NCBI GenBank assembly: GCA_937138495.1
Contig: CAKZPE010000009.1
Location: 94,511-158,510 of the forward strand
Length of the DNA: 64,000 nt
Direction: 5' to 3'
Source of the DNA: an uncultured Oceanospirillaceae bacterium
GTDB lineage: Bacteria > Pseudomonadota > Gammaproteobacteria > Pseudomonadales > Balneatricaceae
The notes beneath the pieces were generated by a model. It ran no database searches and was not told where the DNA came from. It saw only the letters and a program-made list of their open reading frames with translations. The translations under genes were made by a program, and so were the position numbers. Shown here one piece after another: positions 16,293 through 25,951 of the stretch; the stretch's first letter is position 1, and each line of letters opens with the position of its first letter.

Positions 16293-17675
16293 ATGCGAAA
16301 TATTGTGTTGTTGCCATTAGCGGCAGCTGTACTGACTTTGACTGGATGTGGCACATCTAATCCCATCTATGGTGAGAACGGTCTGATCAAGGACCGCAGT
16401 CAGGACTATGAAAAGTCTCAGACCAGTCAGCGGCTGGAAATTCCGCCAAGCTTGCGTGACGATACGATTCAGATGAGTGACCGTCTTGAGGTGCCGACTG
16501 TTGGTCAGACATCTGTTGCCCGTAATCAGGAATTTACAGTGCCACGTCCTGAGTTCTTCTATGCTGAGGCCGGTGGTGAAAATGTTGCGATGAAGCGTGA
16601 CGGTCTGGATAAAGTACTGGTCGTTGATGAGCCGATTGCTGATGTCTGGAACCGGGTTAAGAGTTACTGGGACAGCCGCGGTGTGAAACTCAGCAATTCA
16701 TCACCCCGTGAAGGTGTGATGGAAACCGAGTGGATTGATACTGCCGGTAAAGACTATGGTTTCTTAGACAGTGTGGTAAATACGGTGACCTTCCAGGATG
16801 TGGAAGGGGACGTCAGCGATAAGATCCGGATCAGCCTGCGTCCGGTAGAAGATGATTACCAGCGTACCGAAATTGTTATGGATCACAGCCGTGTTCCGCA
16901 GGAAGCACGCCCGACGCTTGTGGACTGGGAAAAGAGCACTGATAACGCCTACAAAGCAAATCAGATGTTTGAAATGCTGCGTTACCTGAGCCGTCCGGCG
17001 AATAAGCCAACAACTCAGCTTGAACTGGCAAAAGAACAGCAGCGTATTAAGCGTCCGCAGCTGGGCCGTGATGCGAACGGTTTCCCTGCACTGAAAATTT
17101 CCGGCACGATTGACCAGGCCTGGGGTGAAGTTAACCGTGCGCTGGACAGCGCGGGTCTGGATATCGGTACCCGTGACCAGCAGTTGGGTGTGGTTTACAT
17201 GACCTATGCAACGACGACACCGTTTGATGAAGGTCCGACACTGGGCTTCTTTGAGTGGCTGCACTCTGACCGTGAAGAAATTAAACTGGATACGTCTGCG
17301 TTGACTGAAGTGCTGGGTCTGGGTGAAGGTGATCAGGACAGCAACATTGTATATTCTTCTGTTGCAGAAGGTTTCCAGCCAGGCAGCCGTAAAGGTGAAG
17401 AGAAGCCGTGGACTGACCCGACGGATCTTTCCAAGCGTAAAGGTTATAAAATCTGGTTAGGTAACCGCGTCATTTACGTGTTCGGTGATAATGAAGGTGT
17501 TGTGAACGAAAACACCGGAGAGTATGAGCACATTGGCCGTTATCAGTTACAGTTGCGCCGTACGAATGACGGAGCCTTCCTGGTGGTTAAGACGGATAAA
17601 GATGTATCTGCGCCTAAGACCATCGCTGAGGAAATCCTCTGGGAAGTTAAAGATAACCTGAATGAGGCTGGCTAA
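16293..17675 (+). CDS. bamC: Outer-membrane assembly lipoprotein BamC
   Basis: A 460-residue lipoprotein of the BamC (NlpB) family, a component of the BAM complex in the outer membrane. The lipobox LTLTGC is at residues 15-20, so Cys20 is the lipidated residue. It is followed by the unstructured BamD-binding segment (NPIYGENGLIKDRSQDYEKSQ, RLEIPPSLR) and two helix-grip domains (about 110-220 and 260-450). It is longer than E. coli BamC (344), mostly through insertions in the second domain (SDREEIKLDTSALTEVLG and following). The ATG at 16293 is chosen because it gives a standard signal peptide; the frame opens at 16254. It ends at a terminator. Confidence 0.88.
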   Translation: MRNIVLLPLAAAVLTLTGCGTSNPIYGENGLIKDRSQDYEKSQTSQRLEIPPSLRDDTIQMSDRLEVPTVGQTSVARNQEFTVPRPEFFYAEAGGENVAMKRDGLDKVLVVDEPIADVWNRVKSYWDSRGVKLSNSSPREGVMETEWIDTAGKDYGFLDSVVNTVTFQDVEGDVSDKIRISLRPVEDDYQRTEIVMDHSRVPQEARPTLVDWEKSTDNAYKANQMFEMLRYLSRPANKPTTQLELAKEQQRIKRPQLGRDANGFPALKISGTIDQAWGEVNRALDSAGLDIGTRDQQLGVVYMTYATTTPFDEGPTLGFFEWLHSDREEIKLDTSALTEVLGLGEGDQDSNIVYSSVAEGFQPGSRKGEEKPWTDPTDLSKRKGYKIWLGNRVIYVFGDNEGVVNENTGEYEHIGRYQLQLRRTNDGAFLVVKTDKDVSAPKTIAEEILWEVKDNLNEAG

Positions 17676-17699
17676 GCCGCACATCAGATAAGTTTAATG

Positions 17700-17723
17700 A
17701 AAGGGGCCCTGAGCCCCTTTTTT
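17700..17723 (+). terminator. Terminator after bamC
   Basis: AAGGGGC/GCCCCTT stem (17701-17707 and 17712-17718) followed by a T-run, 25 nt after the bamC stop codon. Confidence 0.8.
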
Positions 17724-17748
17724 GTATTTCGGCTACGGAGGAATCCTG

Positions 17749-18699
17749 ATGAAGGTGGTGTTTCTGGATCTGGCAACACTGGATTTCAATGACTTGCAGC
17801 TGGCTGATTTTCAGCAGGATGGCTGGGATTTCTGCAGCTATTCGTCAACCGAACCTGAGCAGGTTGCTGAGCGCATTGCCGGTGCAGAGGTTGTCATCGT
17901 AAATAAAGTGGTACTCAGTGCTGAATTGCTGGCCGGGGTAAAGCATTTACACCTGGTCTGCATCGCGGCAACCGGCACGAACAATGTTGATCTGCAGGCG
18001 GCGCGGCAACTGGGCATTACGGTCGCTAACTGTCAGGCATACGGGACCCGCTCCGTTACCCAGCATGTAATGGCTCTGATGCTGGCGCTGCATACCAATC
18101 TGATTACGTATGACCGGGCAGTAAAACAGGGTGACTGGGGCCGTTCAGCGCAATTTTGTTTGCTGGATTATCCGGTGGCGGAACTGGCGGGTAAAACATT
18201 AGGCCTGGTGGGCTATGGTGAGCTGGGCCGTGAAGTTGGCCGGCTGGCAGAAGCCTTTGGCATGCAGGTCGTTGTGGCCCGGCGTAAGGGGGCATCGCAG
18301 CCGGAGCGTTTTCCGCTGGATGAATTGTTGGCCAAAGCAGATGTACTCAGCTTGCACTGTCCGCTGACAGACGACACCCGAAACATGATAGATGCGACAG
18401 CACTGGCTAAAATGAAGCCGGGCAGTTTTTTAATTAATACCGCCCGTGGTGGCATTGTGAATGAAGCGGCACTGGCAGATGCCTTGCGGTCGGGACACCT
18501 TGCCGGAGCGGCAACGGATGTGCTCAGTATCGAACCGCCAAAAGAAGGCAATGTGTTACTGGCAGCTGATATTCCTAATCTGATCATCACCCCGCACAGT
18601 GCCTGGGGAAGTGTACAGGCCCGGCAACGGATTGCGGATCAGGTGGCTGAAAATATTGCTGCTTTTAACTCAGGTGAGGTGTTACGGGTAGTGAGCTGA
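17749..18699 (+). CDS. D-2-hydroxyacid dehydrogenase
   Basis: A 316-residue NAD(P)-dependent D-isomer-specific 2-hydroxyacid dehydrogenase, resembling glycerate/hydroxypyruvate dehydrogenases. The Rossmann motif GLVGYGELGREVGRLAEAFGM is near residue 150. The catalytic Arg lies in INTARGGIVNEAAL, the Glu in SIEPPKEGN, and the His in ITPHSAWGS near residue 281. After the nucleotide motif the second strand ends VVARRKG, suggesting possible NADP preference. The ATG at 17749 follows a GGAGGA site. It sits 18 nt upstream of the DCC-family gene and is probably cotranscribed. Confidence 0.88.
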   Translation: MKVVFLDLATLDFNDLQLADFQQDGWDFCSYSSTEPEQVAERIAGAEVVIVNKVVLSAELLAGVKHLHLVCIAATGTNNVDLQAARQLGITVANCQAYGTRSVTQHVMALMLALHTNLITYDRAVKQGDWGRSAQFCLLDYPVAELAGKTLGLVGYGELGREVGRLAEAFGMQVVVARRKGASQPERFPLDELLAKADVLSLHCPLTDDTRNMIDATALAKMKPGSFLINTARGGIVNEAALADALRSGHLAGAATDVLSIEPPKEGNVLLAADIPNLIITPHSAWGSVQARQRIADQVAENIAAFNSGEVLRVVS

Positions 18700-18717
18700 T
18701 TACTCAGGAGAAGGTAA

Positions 18718-19077
18718 ATGCCTAAGCTGAGGGTGTTTTATGACGGCAGTTGCCCCCGGTGCCGGCGCGACCGGGCGAACTATGAGCGGCTTGATCCTGA
18801 TCCGGAAGGTATCGAGTGGTTTGATATCACCGGTCAGGGCGAATATCTGCATGGGCTGGGGATCGATCCTTATCTGGCGCTGACTGAGTTACACTTGCAG
18901 ACAGAGGATGGCACGGTGCTTAAGGAACTGGATGCCTATATCCTGCTGCTGCGCAGAATTCCCCGCTATCGCTTGCTCAGTGGGCTGATTGGGCTGCCGG
19001 GAATTAAGCCGCTGTTATCGGCGCTGTACCTGTGGTCGGTAAAGCGCCGTTTGCGTCGGGAAGGCCGGTTGGATTAA
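18718..19077 (+). CDS. DCC-family thiol-disulfide oxidoreductase-like protein (DUF393)
   Basis: A 119-residue DUF393 protein. The family motif DGSCPRCRRD near residue 10 gives the thioredoxin-like CxxC, and the C-terminal basic segment YLWSVKRRLRRE is typical. The family is named for a conserved D-C-C pattern and is predicted to be thiol-disulfide active; this is not demonstrated for most members. The ATG at 18718 follows AGGAGAAGG. Its last 4 nt overlap the convergent yacL gene. Confidence 0.85.
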   Translation: MPKLRVFYDGSCPRCRRDRANYERLDPDPEGIEWFDITGQGEYLHGLGIDPYLALTELHLQTEDGTVLKELDAYILLLRRIPRYRLLSGLIGLPGIKPLLSALYLWSVKRRLRREGRLD

Positions 19078-19463
19078 TGGCTGTTTTCGCGAATGAATAT
19101 CTGCCAGTCCTGTAATGCTTCAATAAAATCTTCCAGCCCGCAGTGGCTACCGGCTTCTTCATCGTAGAAGTCAAAATCGTCTTCCAGTTCTGCGTCTGCC
19201 AGGCCGTAATCGTCACTGAGGCTTTGGTGGCTGATACGGGCGCTGCCGTCTTCCAGCGTTAGCTGGTACTCATCAGATGTATGCTCCCAGCTAAGCCGGG
19301 TTTTGTTCAGTATGGCCTGCGCTTGACGGATAATCTCTGTCAGCTCTGAATCGTGGTCTGCCTGACTGAAGGCGGCATTCAGCCAGTGTCCGAAGGCCTC
19401 ATGGGGCATGGTAAAGGTTGCCTGGCAACCGAGTATGTAGTCCTGGTTAAACTGATAATCCAC
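19074..19463 (-). CDS. yacL: UPF0231 (YacL) family protein
   Basis: A 129-residue acidic protein of the YacL/UPF0231 family: MDYQFNQDYI at the start, MPHEAFGHWLNAAFSQ, the RLSWEHTSDEYQLTLEDGSARI segment, and the signature DDFDFYDEEAGSHCGLEDFIEAL near the end. E. coli YacL is 120 residues. Function unknown. The start is GTG at 19463 (GGAAAAG upstream). It lies 28 nt upstream of the end of rluA on the same strand, so it is the last gene of an rlmD-rluA-yacL unit. Confidence 0.85.
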   Translation of the reverse strand: MDYQFNQDYILGCQATFTMPHEAFGHWLNAAFSQADHDSELTEIIRQAQAILNKTRLSWEHTSDEYQLTLEDGSARISHQSLSDDYGLADAELEDDFDFYDEEAGSHCGLEDFIEALQDWQIFIRENSH

Positions 19464-19491
19464 GAAGTCTTTTCCGGTATAGCAGGTTGGG

Positions 19492-20133
19492 TCAGAAGTC
19501 GGCCGGAGCCGTAAATGTGAGGGACTCGCCGGTGTCAGGATGGCTGAAACTCAGTTGTTCTGCATGTAACAGCAGCCGCGGAGCCATGGCCTGCTGTGCT
19601 TCACTGGCGTAGAAGCGGTCACCGGCAATCGGATGCCCGAGTGCCAGCATATGTACTCTTAACTGATGGGAACGGCCGGTAATGGGGTACAGATTTACCC
19701 GACTGCGATCGGCCATCCGTTCGGTAATTTCCCAGCGGGTCTGGGCGGGCTTGCCCTGCTCATGATCGACCATCTGCAGGGGGCGGTTATCCCAGTCACA
19801 GCGCAGAGGTAAATCAACCAGCCCCTGATCTTCTTCAGGCAAGCCGGCAATGATTGCCTGATAGTATTTACCGGTTTCCCGGTTCTGAAACTGCATGCTC
19901 AGGTGGCGGTGGCTTTCGGCACTGAGGGCGATAACCATCACACCGGAGGTAGCATAATCGAGGCGGTGAACGATACGGGCGGTTGGGAAGTCCGTCTGGG
20001 CACGCCGCCACAGACAATCCTGTTTATCTTCGCCTTTGCCGGGAACCGAGAGCAGATCGGCCGGTTTGTTCACGACGATCAGGTGATCGTCACTGTACAG
20101 TATCTGCGCGGCAGATAGCGACGGATAGACCAT
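19492..20133 (-). CDS. rluA: RluA-type pseudouridine synthase
   Basis: A 213-residue pseudouridine synthase of the RluA subfamily, which in E. coli modifies U746 of 23S rRNA and U32 of several tRNAs. The catalytic Asp lies in HRLDYATSGVMVIA. Other family motifs are VVNKPADLLSVPGKG and LYPITGRSHQLRVHMLALGHPI. There is no N-terminal S4 domain, as expected for RluA. The ATG at 20133 overlaps the rlmD stop (TAATG), so translation is coupled; an in-frame GTG at 20148 is a possible earlier start. Confidence 0.9.
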   Translation of the reverse strand: MVYPSLSAAQILYSDDHLIVVNKPADLLSVPGKGEDKQDCLWRRAQTDFPTARIVHRLDYATSGVMVIALSAESHRHLSMQFQNRETGKYYQAIIAGLPEEDQGLVDLPLRCDWDNRPLQMVDHEQGKPAQTRWEITERMADRSRVNLYPITGRSHQLRVHMLALGHPIAGDRFYASEAQQAMAPRLLLHAEQLSFSHPDTGESLTFTAPADF

Positions 20134-21572
20134 TAACGGCGTCTCCACAGGCCCTGTTTTACCGGTTTGCTGCTGCTTTTACGTTTTTTCTGGGAGTCTT
20201 CCCGCAGATGGCTGTGTTTACCCAGCAGTTTTTCCTGCTGCTCCGGTTTGAAATCCGGATCGTATTCGAACAGCGCGACTGATTCGATATGGTGAGTTTG
20301 CGGGAACATATCTGCCAGCATAAAGTGGCTCAGCTTGTAGCCGTTACGTTGCAGCTGACCGCCGTCGCGGGCAAGGGCGCCCGGGTTACAGGCGATGTAC
20401 AGAATCTTGCCGGCTTTTAGCTTGCATACTTCTTCAATGATACTTTCAGCACCTGCCCGTGGCGGATCCAGCAAAATTTTATCGTAACTGCCTTTGTACC
20501 ACTGTGTGTGCACGATAGTGTCGGCCAGATTAGCACGGAAAAAACGGCAGTTTTCAATGTCGTTTGCCGCCGCGTTGGTGGCTGCCTGTTCTACCATTGC
20601 ATCACTGCCTTCTACGCCGGTGACCTGTGCTGCATGACGTGCCAGGGGCAGTGAGAAGTTGCCGAGGCCACAGAACAGATCGAGCACGTTATCTTCAGGC
20701 TGAATATCCAGCAGTGTCAGTGCCTGATCAACCATCTGTTGGTTGATGTCGCCGTTAACCTGTATAAAGTCGCCGCTGTGGAAGTTCAGGCAGACGTCAC
20801 TGACCTGATAGCTGGCACTTTGCTGTTCACTGTTTTCGTATTGCAGAGTCAGACCGTATGCATCACACATGGATGTGAAAATGCTCAGTTCTTCATCACT
20901 CAGGGGTTTTACATGGCGAACGCTGAACAGGCCACCGGTATCTCCCAGGCTGATGTCCAGATGGGTCATATGCTTAACTGAGGGTAAGACTTCCAGCGCA
21001 TCGCGCAGGCTGGCGCAGATGCTGTCGAGCCGTTTATCCAGTACCGGGCAGTTATCAATCTGAGTCAGCAGATTAGATCCCCGGCGGCGGAAACCGATAA
21101 TGACCTCGCCGTCGGCGCGCTGGTTGATGCCGATACGGGCACTGCGGCGGTAATTCTGCGCTGGCCCCTGTAACGCGGGCAGGGTTTCTTCCGGTGTCAG
21201 ATGTCCGATGCGGGAAAGCTGTTCCAGTACCTGGGTTTGTTTGTGGCTGACCTGGGCTTGCTGATTCAGGTGTTGCAGGTCGCAGCCACCGCAGGTGTGG
21301 TAATGCTCGCAAAACGGCTCAACTCTGTCTGTGCTGGCGCTGAGTACTTCCAGACAGTCAGCTTCATTAAACTTTGATTTAGCGTTGTGCAGCTTCGCCA
21401 GTACGGTTTCGCCGGGCAGTGCATTGCTGACAAAGGTAGCTTTGCCGTTAAGGCGACCGACACCGCGGCCATCGTGGCTTAAAGAGTCAATGACCAGTTC
21501 AGCCGGTTCGCTGGAAACGGTTTTACTGGGTTGGCTGGATTTGGAACGGTGGCGTTGATTGGCTCGGCGCAT
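20133..21572 (-). CDS. rlmD: 23S rRNA (uracil-1939-C5)-methyltransferase RlmD
   Basis: A 479-residue RlmD/RumA methyltransferase that uses SAM to make m5U1939 in 23S rRNA. The N-terminal TRAM domain (residues 25-85) is followed by the 4Fe-4S cysteines in CEHYHTCGGCDLQH, with the fourth Cys in DNCPVL. The SAM domain shows LDLFCGLGNFSLPLA and LLDPPRAGAESI, and the catalytic Cys is in IACNPGALARD. The C-terminal 50 residues add an unusual basic tail (HSHLREDSQKKRKSSSKP). It heads the minus-strand rlmD-rluA-yacL unit. Confidence 0.92.
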   Translation of the reverse strand: MRRANQRHRSKSSQPSKTVSSEPAELVIDSLSHDGRGVGRLNGKATFVSNALPGETVLAKLHNAKSKFNEADCLEVLSASTDRVEPFCEHYHTCGGCDLQHLNQQAQVSHKQTQVLEQLSRIGHLTPEETLPALQGPAQNYRRSARIGINQRADGEVIIGFRRRGSNLLTQIDNCPVLDKRLDSICASLRDALEVLPSVKHMTHLDISLGDTGGLFSVRHVKPLSDEELSIFTSMCDAYGLTLQYENSEQQSASYQVSDVCLNFHSGDFIQVNGDINQQMVDQALTLLDIQPEDNVLDLFCGLGNFSLPLARHAAQVTGVEGSDAMVEQAATNAAANDIENCRFFRANLADTIVHTQWYKGSYDKILLDPPRAGAESIIEEVCKLKAGKILYIACNPGALARDGGQLQRNGYKLSHFMLADMFPQTHHIESVALFEYDPDFKPEQQEKLLGKHSHLREDSQKKRKSSSKPVKQGLWRRR

Positions 21573-21704
21573 GACAGGGCTCTGGTCAGGAATATTTTGG
21601 CAGGCCCGGCGGTTGTCGCTTACGAGCGATCTGATCGTTAACCGGCATTATGCCAGCTGGCCTTCTGGACGGCGGATTTTACCAGTGTCAGGCGGGAAAG
21701 CAAT

Positions 21705-22484
21705 TTATGTCATCAGCCAGCAGAAATACAGGTAGATACTCAGTTCGGATAATTGCTGACAGGCGCCCAGGCAATCGCCGGTGTACCCGCCAATACGTTT
21801 AAGGAAATAGCGGCGGCAGGCCAGTGCTGTCAGGACGGCTGGTATCACGGACAGCCAGATTGTCAGGGCAGAAAATGCATCGCTGCAGGCGGCGGTGATC
21901 ATCAGAATCAAAGCGACCGGCAGGGCGGCAAAACTGAGTCCGCCAATACTGATGCCCCGGCCCATCGTACGGGCCTTACTGTTGTCATCCGCCCGGACGT
22001 ACTGATCCATGTAGATCAGCAGTAGCGGGCTGAAGCGGCTCATGGTGTGTGCGAGGACTAGTATCAGGATGATATCTGTGAGGGTTGTTAATGTCAGGAA
22101 TTTCAGGCCCAGAGCCAGCAGTAACGCTATGCAGCCGTAACTGCCCAGCTGCGAATCTTTCATGATGGCCAGTACCTGAGGCTTTTCCCAGCCCCCGCCA
22201 AAACCGTCGGCGCAATCTGCCAGGCCGTCTTCGTGGAGCGCGCCGGTCAGCAGAATGCCGGCGACCATGGCAAACAGAATGCCGATAGTACTGCCGAACA
22301 GATAGCCGGTGATGGTAAAGCTCAGGGCGCAGCCACTGCCAACCAGCAGGCCTATCAGAGGTAAGTAACGGTTAGCCAGCTGGCTGTTCTTCTGGCTGTA
22401 TTCGATACCGGCAGGGGCGGGCAGGCGGGTAAAAAACACCAGCGCGTTGAAGAATAAATGGTAATGCTGTTGCAGAGTTTTCAT
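21705..22484 (-). CDS. cobS: Adenosylcobinamide-GDP ribazoletransferase CobS
   Basis: A 259-residue integral membrane enzyme that joins alpha-ribazole to adenosylcobinamide-GDP, the last step of cobalamin assembly. Motifs: FFTRLPAP near residue 18, TGALHEDGLADCADGFGGGW near 80 with the metal-binding Asp pair, KDSQLGSYG, and the C-terminal GGYTGDCLGACQQLSE. The ATG at 22484 is preferred over a GTG two codons upstream. No other cobalamin gene is adjacent and no cobalamin riboswitch is visible in the 190 nt upstream. The gene is divergent from ybiB. Confidence 0.9.
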   Translation of the reverse strand: MKTLQQHYHLFFNALVFFTRLPAPAGIEYSQKNSQLANRYLPLIGLLVGSGCALSFTITGYLFGSTIGILFAMVAGILLTGALHEDGLADCADGFGGGWEKPQVLAIMKDSQLGSYGCIALLLALGLKFLTLTTLTDIILILVLAHTMSRFSPLLLIYMDQYVRADDNSKARTMGRGISIGGLSFAALPVALILMITAACSDAFSALTIWLSVIPAVLTALACRRYFLKRIGGYTGDCLGACQQLSELSIYLYFCWLMT

Positions 22485-22678
22485 GTGCACGCCATGCCGG
22501 GTCGGTGACAGGCAATTGTGCCGGTCAACAAATGTTAATTTATACCTTTGCGCTGTGCATTCCAGCCTTTAGAATTCAACAATATGTGGCGTCGCTGTAT
22601 CGGGCTGATATTGGCCGGAAAGCGGATCGGCGCTTGCGGTAACTCCGCGCACTTTAATTTAATCAATCGAGAAGGTCT

Positions 22679-23680
22679 ATGTCCCTGGAACATCCTTTTG
22701 CTCAATATGTACGTATTCTTGGTAAAGGTAAGAAGGGCTCACGGTCGCTGACCCAGGAAGAAGCCCGTGATGCCATGCAGATGATCATCCGGGATGAAGT
22801 GGAGCCGGAACAGCTCGGCGCATTTATGATGTTGTTGCGGGTAAAGGAAGAAGCACCGGAAGAGCTGGCGGGGTTTGTATCGGCAGTTCGCAGTGAAATG
22901 AATCCGCCGCAGGATCTGCGCGTTGATATCGACTGGTCTACCTATGCGGGTAAGAAGCGTCAGCTGCCCTGGTTTCTGTTGAGCGCGCTCGCGCTGGCGG
23001 ATGCCGGTTACCGGGTGTTTATGCACGGTGCCCGTGGTCATACCCATGGCCGGATGTACACTCAGGAAATGCTGGCGATGTTCGGGCTGGAAGCCAGTCA
23101 GGACTGGCAGCAGAGTGCCGCTGCACTGGACCGGGATAACTTTGCTTTCATGTCAATCGAGCAACTGAGCCCTAAAATGTCGAAGATTATTAATCTGCGA
23201 AACATTATGGGGCTGCGTTCGCCGGTACATACTTTATGCCGTCTGCTTAACCCGCTGCATGCTGAGCATACGGTGGATGGCGTATTTCATCCGGCTTATG
23301 GACCGATGCACCAGAAAACAGCGATGCTGCTCGGGGTTAAACGTGGCCTGACCATAAAAGGGGATGGCGGTGAGGCAGAGATTAAGCCGGACAGTGACTG
23401 CGATTTACAGTGGACTTTTGACGGTGAGTATCAGGCGACCCAGTGGCCACGTTATTATCCACGCCGGCTGGTGAAGCAGGATTTGAATGTAGAAGAGCTG
23501 GCGGGACTGTGGCGCGGTGAAGTTGAACATGAGTACGGCGAAGGGACCGTTATTTCAACCCTGGCCACTGTTTTGCAATTGCTCAGTGATCAGGCGCCGG
23601 AACAGTCGGATGCAGCGGATTATATTGCTAAGGCAGAGCAGATCTGGGCGAACCGTAACAAGCAGAAGTTTACTGTTTAA
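22679..23680 (+). CDS. ybiB: YbiB/TrpD2-like DNA-binding glycosyltransferase-fold protein
   Basis: A 333-residue protein with the anthranilate-phosphoribosyltransferase fold (family 3 glycosyltransferase), of the YbiB/TrpD2 type. The N-terminal helical domain (LTQEEARDAMQMIIRDEVEPEQLGAFMMLLRVKEE) is intact. The MHGARGHTHGRMYTQEML segment replaces the GTGGD motif of true TrpD, so anthranilate synthesis is unlikely. YbiB of E. coli is reported to bind nucleic acid and to be LexA-regulated. Here no clear SOS box was found in the upstream 180 nt. The ATG at 22679 follows GAGAAGGTCT. Confidence 0.8.
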   Translation: MSLEHPFAQYVRILGKGKKGSRSLTQEEARDAMQMIIRDEVEPEQLGAFMMLLRVKEEAPEELAGFVSAVRSEMNPPQDLRVDIDWSTYAGKKRQLPWFLLSALALADAGYRVFMHGARGHTHGRMYTQEMLAMFGLEASQDWQQSAAALDRDNFAFMSIEQLSPKMSKIINLRNIMGLRSPVHTLCRLLNPLHAEHTVDGVFHPAYGPMHQKTAMLLGVKRGLTIKGDGGEAEIKPDSDCDLQWTFDGEYQATQWPRYYPRRLVKQDLNVEELAGLWRGEVEHEYGEGTVISTLATVLQLLSDQAPEQSDAADYIAKAEQIWANRNKQKFTV

Positions 23681-23722
23681 CGGTTAAAGGCTGCTGATAA
23701 CGCCGGGCCCAGTCTCTGATAA

Positions 23723-24892
23723 CTAGTCCCGGCGTAACTTATCGGACACCGCAATTGGGTTCGGAAAGTTGAAAATCACCACGTAGGTAGACAGCAGGAA
23801 GGTCAGAATCGCTGTGGCCTGAATAACATGGGAAGCAGCCTGACCGATTAATGCCGTGCTGGTGGCCAGATAGGCAATCAGCAGCGAGAACTCACTGATC
23901 TGACCCAGCCGGAAACCCACTTCCCAGGCGAGCTGTTTGCTTTCACTGATCCGGCGCAGCAGCACCCGGAAAACCAGGGGTTTCAGTGCCAGTACCAGCA
24001 CCGCCAGCACCAGTGCCGGAATCAGGATTTCACCCAGAAGCGCCAGGTTGAAGCTGGCACCGATTGAGAAGAAAAACAGGATCAGGAAGAAATCCCGCAG
24101 GGGTTTCAGGCTGGTTGCGATGTACTGGGCAATCGGGCTGGTGGCGACGGCTACGCCGCCAATGAAAGCGCCAATCTCTGCAGATAATCCCGCCAGCTGA
24201 GCAATTTCAGCCATGCCAAGGCACCAGCCAATGGCCACCAGAAAGATGTACTCGTGAAAACGGTCAAAGTGATGAATCAGTGGTAACAGGCAGAAGCGGA
24301 CGAAGACAAACGCCGCCACGATAATCGCCGGCAGTGCAATGATGGTCTGAATAAACATCATAGGGTCACTTTCTTCAGCGCCTGTGCTGTTCAGTACCAG
24401 CAGTACCATGATGGCAATAATATCCTGTAACAACAGTAAACCAACCACCAGTTCCCCGGTATGTTTATGGTGCAGTACTGTGGTGGGCAGCAGTTTGATG
24501 CCAATGATGGTGCTTGAGAACATCAGGGCAACACCGATGATAATGGCTTCCGTCTGGGTAAAGCCGAAAGCGATACCGACAAGATAGCCGATGGCCATAA
24601 ATATAATAGCGCTGAGTATGGCAACAAGGGTTGCCTTGCGAAGCATCTGGACCAGGTGAGATGGCTGCATATCCAGCCCGAGCAGGAACAGCAGGAAGAT
24701 AATACCGATATGGGAAATATCGGCCAGTAGCTTGGTATCACCGATGAACCCGAAGCCGTAAGGGCCGAGCAGTGCTCCCAGAACAATATAGGCAACGAGT
24801 AATGGCTGACGGGTATACAGGGCGACAGAAGCAAGCACCGCCGCACCGGTAAAAATCAGAAAGAACGAAAATACTAAACTTTGATCTGCCAT
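23723..24892 (-). CDS. CPA2-family (Kef-type) cation:proton antiporter
   Basis: A 389-residue polytopic membrane protein of the monovalent cation:proton antiporter-2 family. About 12-13 hydrophobic segments are seen, with the family landmarks GIIFLLFLLGLDM near residue 62, GVALMFSSTIIGIKLLP, LLLLQDIIAIMVLL near residue 150, and LSAEIGAFIGGVAVATSP near 238. There is no C-terminal RCK/TrkA-N domain, so it is shorter than KefB/KefC. Ion specificity (K+ or Na+) cannot be read. The gene stands alone and is divergent from nfuA. Confidence 0.88.
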   Translation of the reverse strand: MADQSLVFSFFLIFTGAAVLASVALYTRQPLLVAYIVLGALLGPYGFGFIGDTKLLADISHIGIIFLLFLLGLDMQPSHLVQMLRKATLVAILSAIIFMAIGYLVGIAFGFTQTEAIIIGVALMFSSTIIGIKLLPTTVLHHKHTGELVVGLLLLQDIIAIMVLLVLNSTGAEESDPMMFIQTIIALPAIIVAAFVFVRFCLLPLIHHFDRFHEYIFLVAIGWCLGMAEIAQLAGLSAEIGAFIGGVAVATSPIAQYIATSLKPLRDFFLILFFFSIGASFNLALLGEILIPALVLAVLVLALKPLVFRVLLRRISESKQLAWEVGFRLGQISEFSLLIAYLATSTALIGQAASHVIQATAILTFLLSTYVVIFNFPNPIAVSDKLRRD

Positions 24893-25086
24893 TAGCCGGT
24901 GAGCCCTCGGGTGAACGGGTCAAAAATCAACAGTTTAATCAATCGGAGCAGACATATGAAGCGCTCTGCCGATTTAAACCGGGAATAAAAAGTGACCGGT
25001 ACTGTCTAATAACTGATCAATTTACTCGGATATAGAATGGGTGTATCCTGCACGCCACAAGAGTTGTATTTGCCACAGGAATATAC

Positions 25087-25680
25087 ATGAATATTACGGT
25101 TACTGAGTCGGCCGAGATCTATCTGGCCGAACTGTTGGAAAAACAGAACGTTGAAGGCATTGCCGTGCGTATGTTTGTTACCCAGCCAGGTACCCCTTAC
25201 GCTGAAACCTGTCTTGCTTACTGCCGGCCGGAAGAAGTTGTCGCTGACGATGAGTTATTAGAACTGAGTAAGGTGAATTTTTACTTTGAGCACAACAGCC
25301 TGCCTTATCTGGAAGAAGCGACAGTTGATTATGCGACTGACCGCATGGGTGGCCAGTTAACGATTAAAGCACCGAATGCCAAGGTGCCTAAGGTATCTGC
25401 AGACAGCCCGATGGATGAACAGATTACCTATGTACTGTATTCAGACATTAACCCGGGTCTGGCTTCTCATGGTGGTGAGGTGAAGCTGGTTGAGCTGGTA
25501 GAAGAAGAAGCAGGACACATTGCTATTCTGCAGTTCGGTGGTGGTTGTCAGGGGTGCAGCGCTGTTGATATGACCCTGAAAGATGGCGTCGAGAAAACCC
25601 TTGTTGAACGTGTTCCCGGCCTGATCGGTGTACGTGACGTGACCGATCACTCAGTACGTGATAACGCGTATTATAAGTAA
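25087..25680 (+). CDS. nfuA: Fe-S biogenesis protein NfuA
   Basis: A 197-residue Fe-S carrier. The N-terminal A-type-like domain (1-95) lacks the cysteines of true A-type carriers, as in other NfuA proteins. The C-terminal Nfu domain has [20 protein letters not shown] with the cluster-binding CxxC. The protein ends with NAYYK, as NfuA commonly does. Length equals the family norm (about 191-198). It is preceded by an AGGA site and followed by a terminator. Confidence 0.94.
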   Translation: MNITVTESAEIYLAELLEKQNVEGIAVRMFVTQPGTPYAETCLAYCRPEEVVADDELLELSKVNFYFEHNSLPYLEEATVDYATDRMGGQLTIKAPNAKVPKVSADSPMDEQITYVLYSDINPGLASHGGEVKLVELVEEEAGHIAILQFGGGCQGCSAVDMTLKDGVEKTLVERVPGLIGVRDVTDHSVRDNAYYK

Positions 25681-25698
25681 GCGGCAGTTATGAATCAG

Positions 25699-25725
25699 AA
25701 AGGCACCTTCAGGTGCCTTTTTTAT
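25699..25725 (+). terminator. Terminator after nfuA
   Basis: AAAGGCACC/GGTGCCTTT stem with a TTCA loop and a T-run, 18 nt after the nfuA stop codon. Confidence 0.85.
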
Positions 25726-25951
25726 TGTCTGAAATCCTTATATCAGAGCCATTTCTGTATGCTTTTTAAACAGTTTTGATCAGGCCGGCTCCTGGCGGAA
25801 ATTATTCCCATAATGGTAGATTGTATCGCTGTGTCTGAGCTGCTATAAACGGGTTAGTCTGATGTATGTCATTCGTAAATCAGGCGAAATTGTTGGGCCG
25901 CACAACATATTGACCTTGAAAAAGAATTTCAGATTATTTTTATTTTCAGTG

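Noticed and set aside
22485..22678. Cobalamin riboswitch upstream of cobS
   Set aside because: The region is short and lacks the B12-box sequence and extended stem structure of the class.
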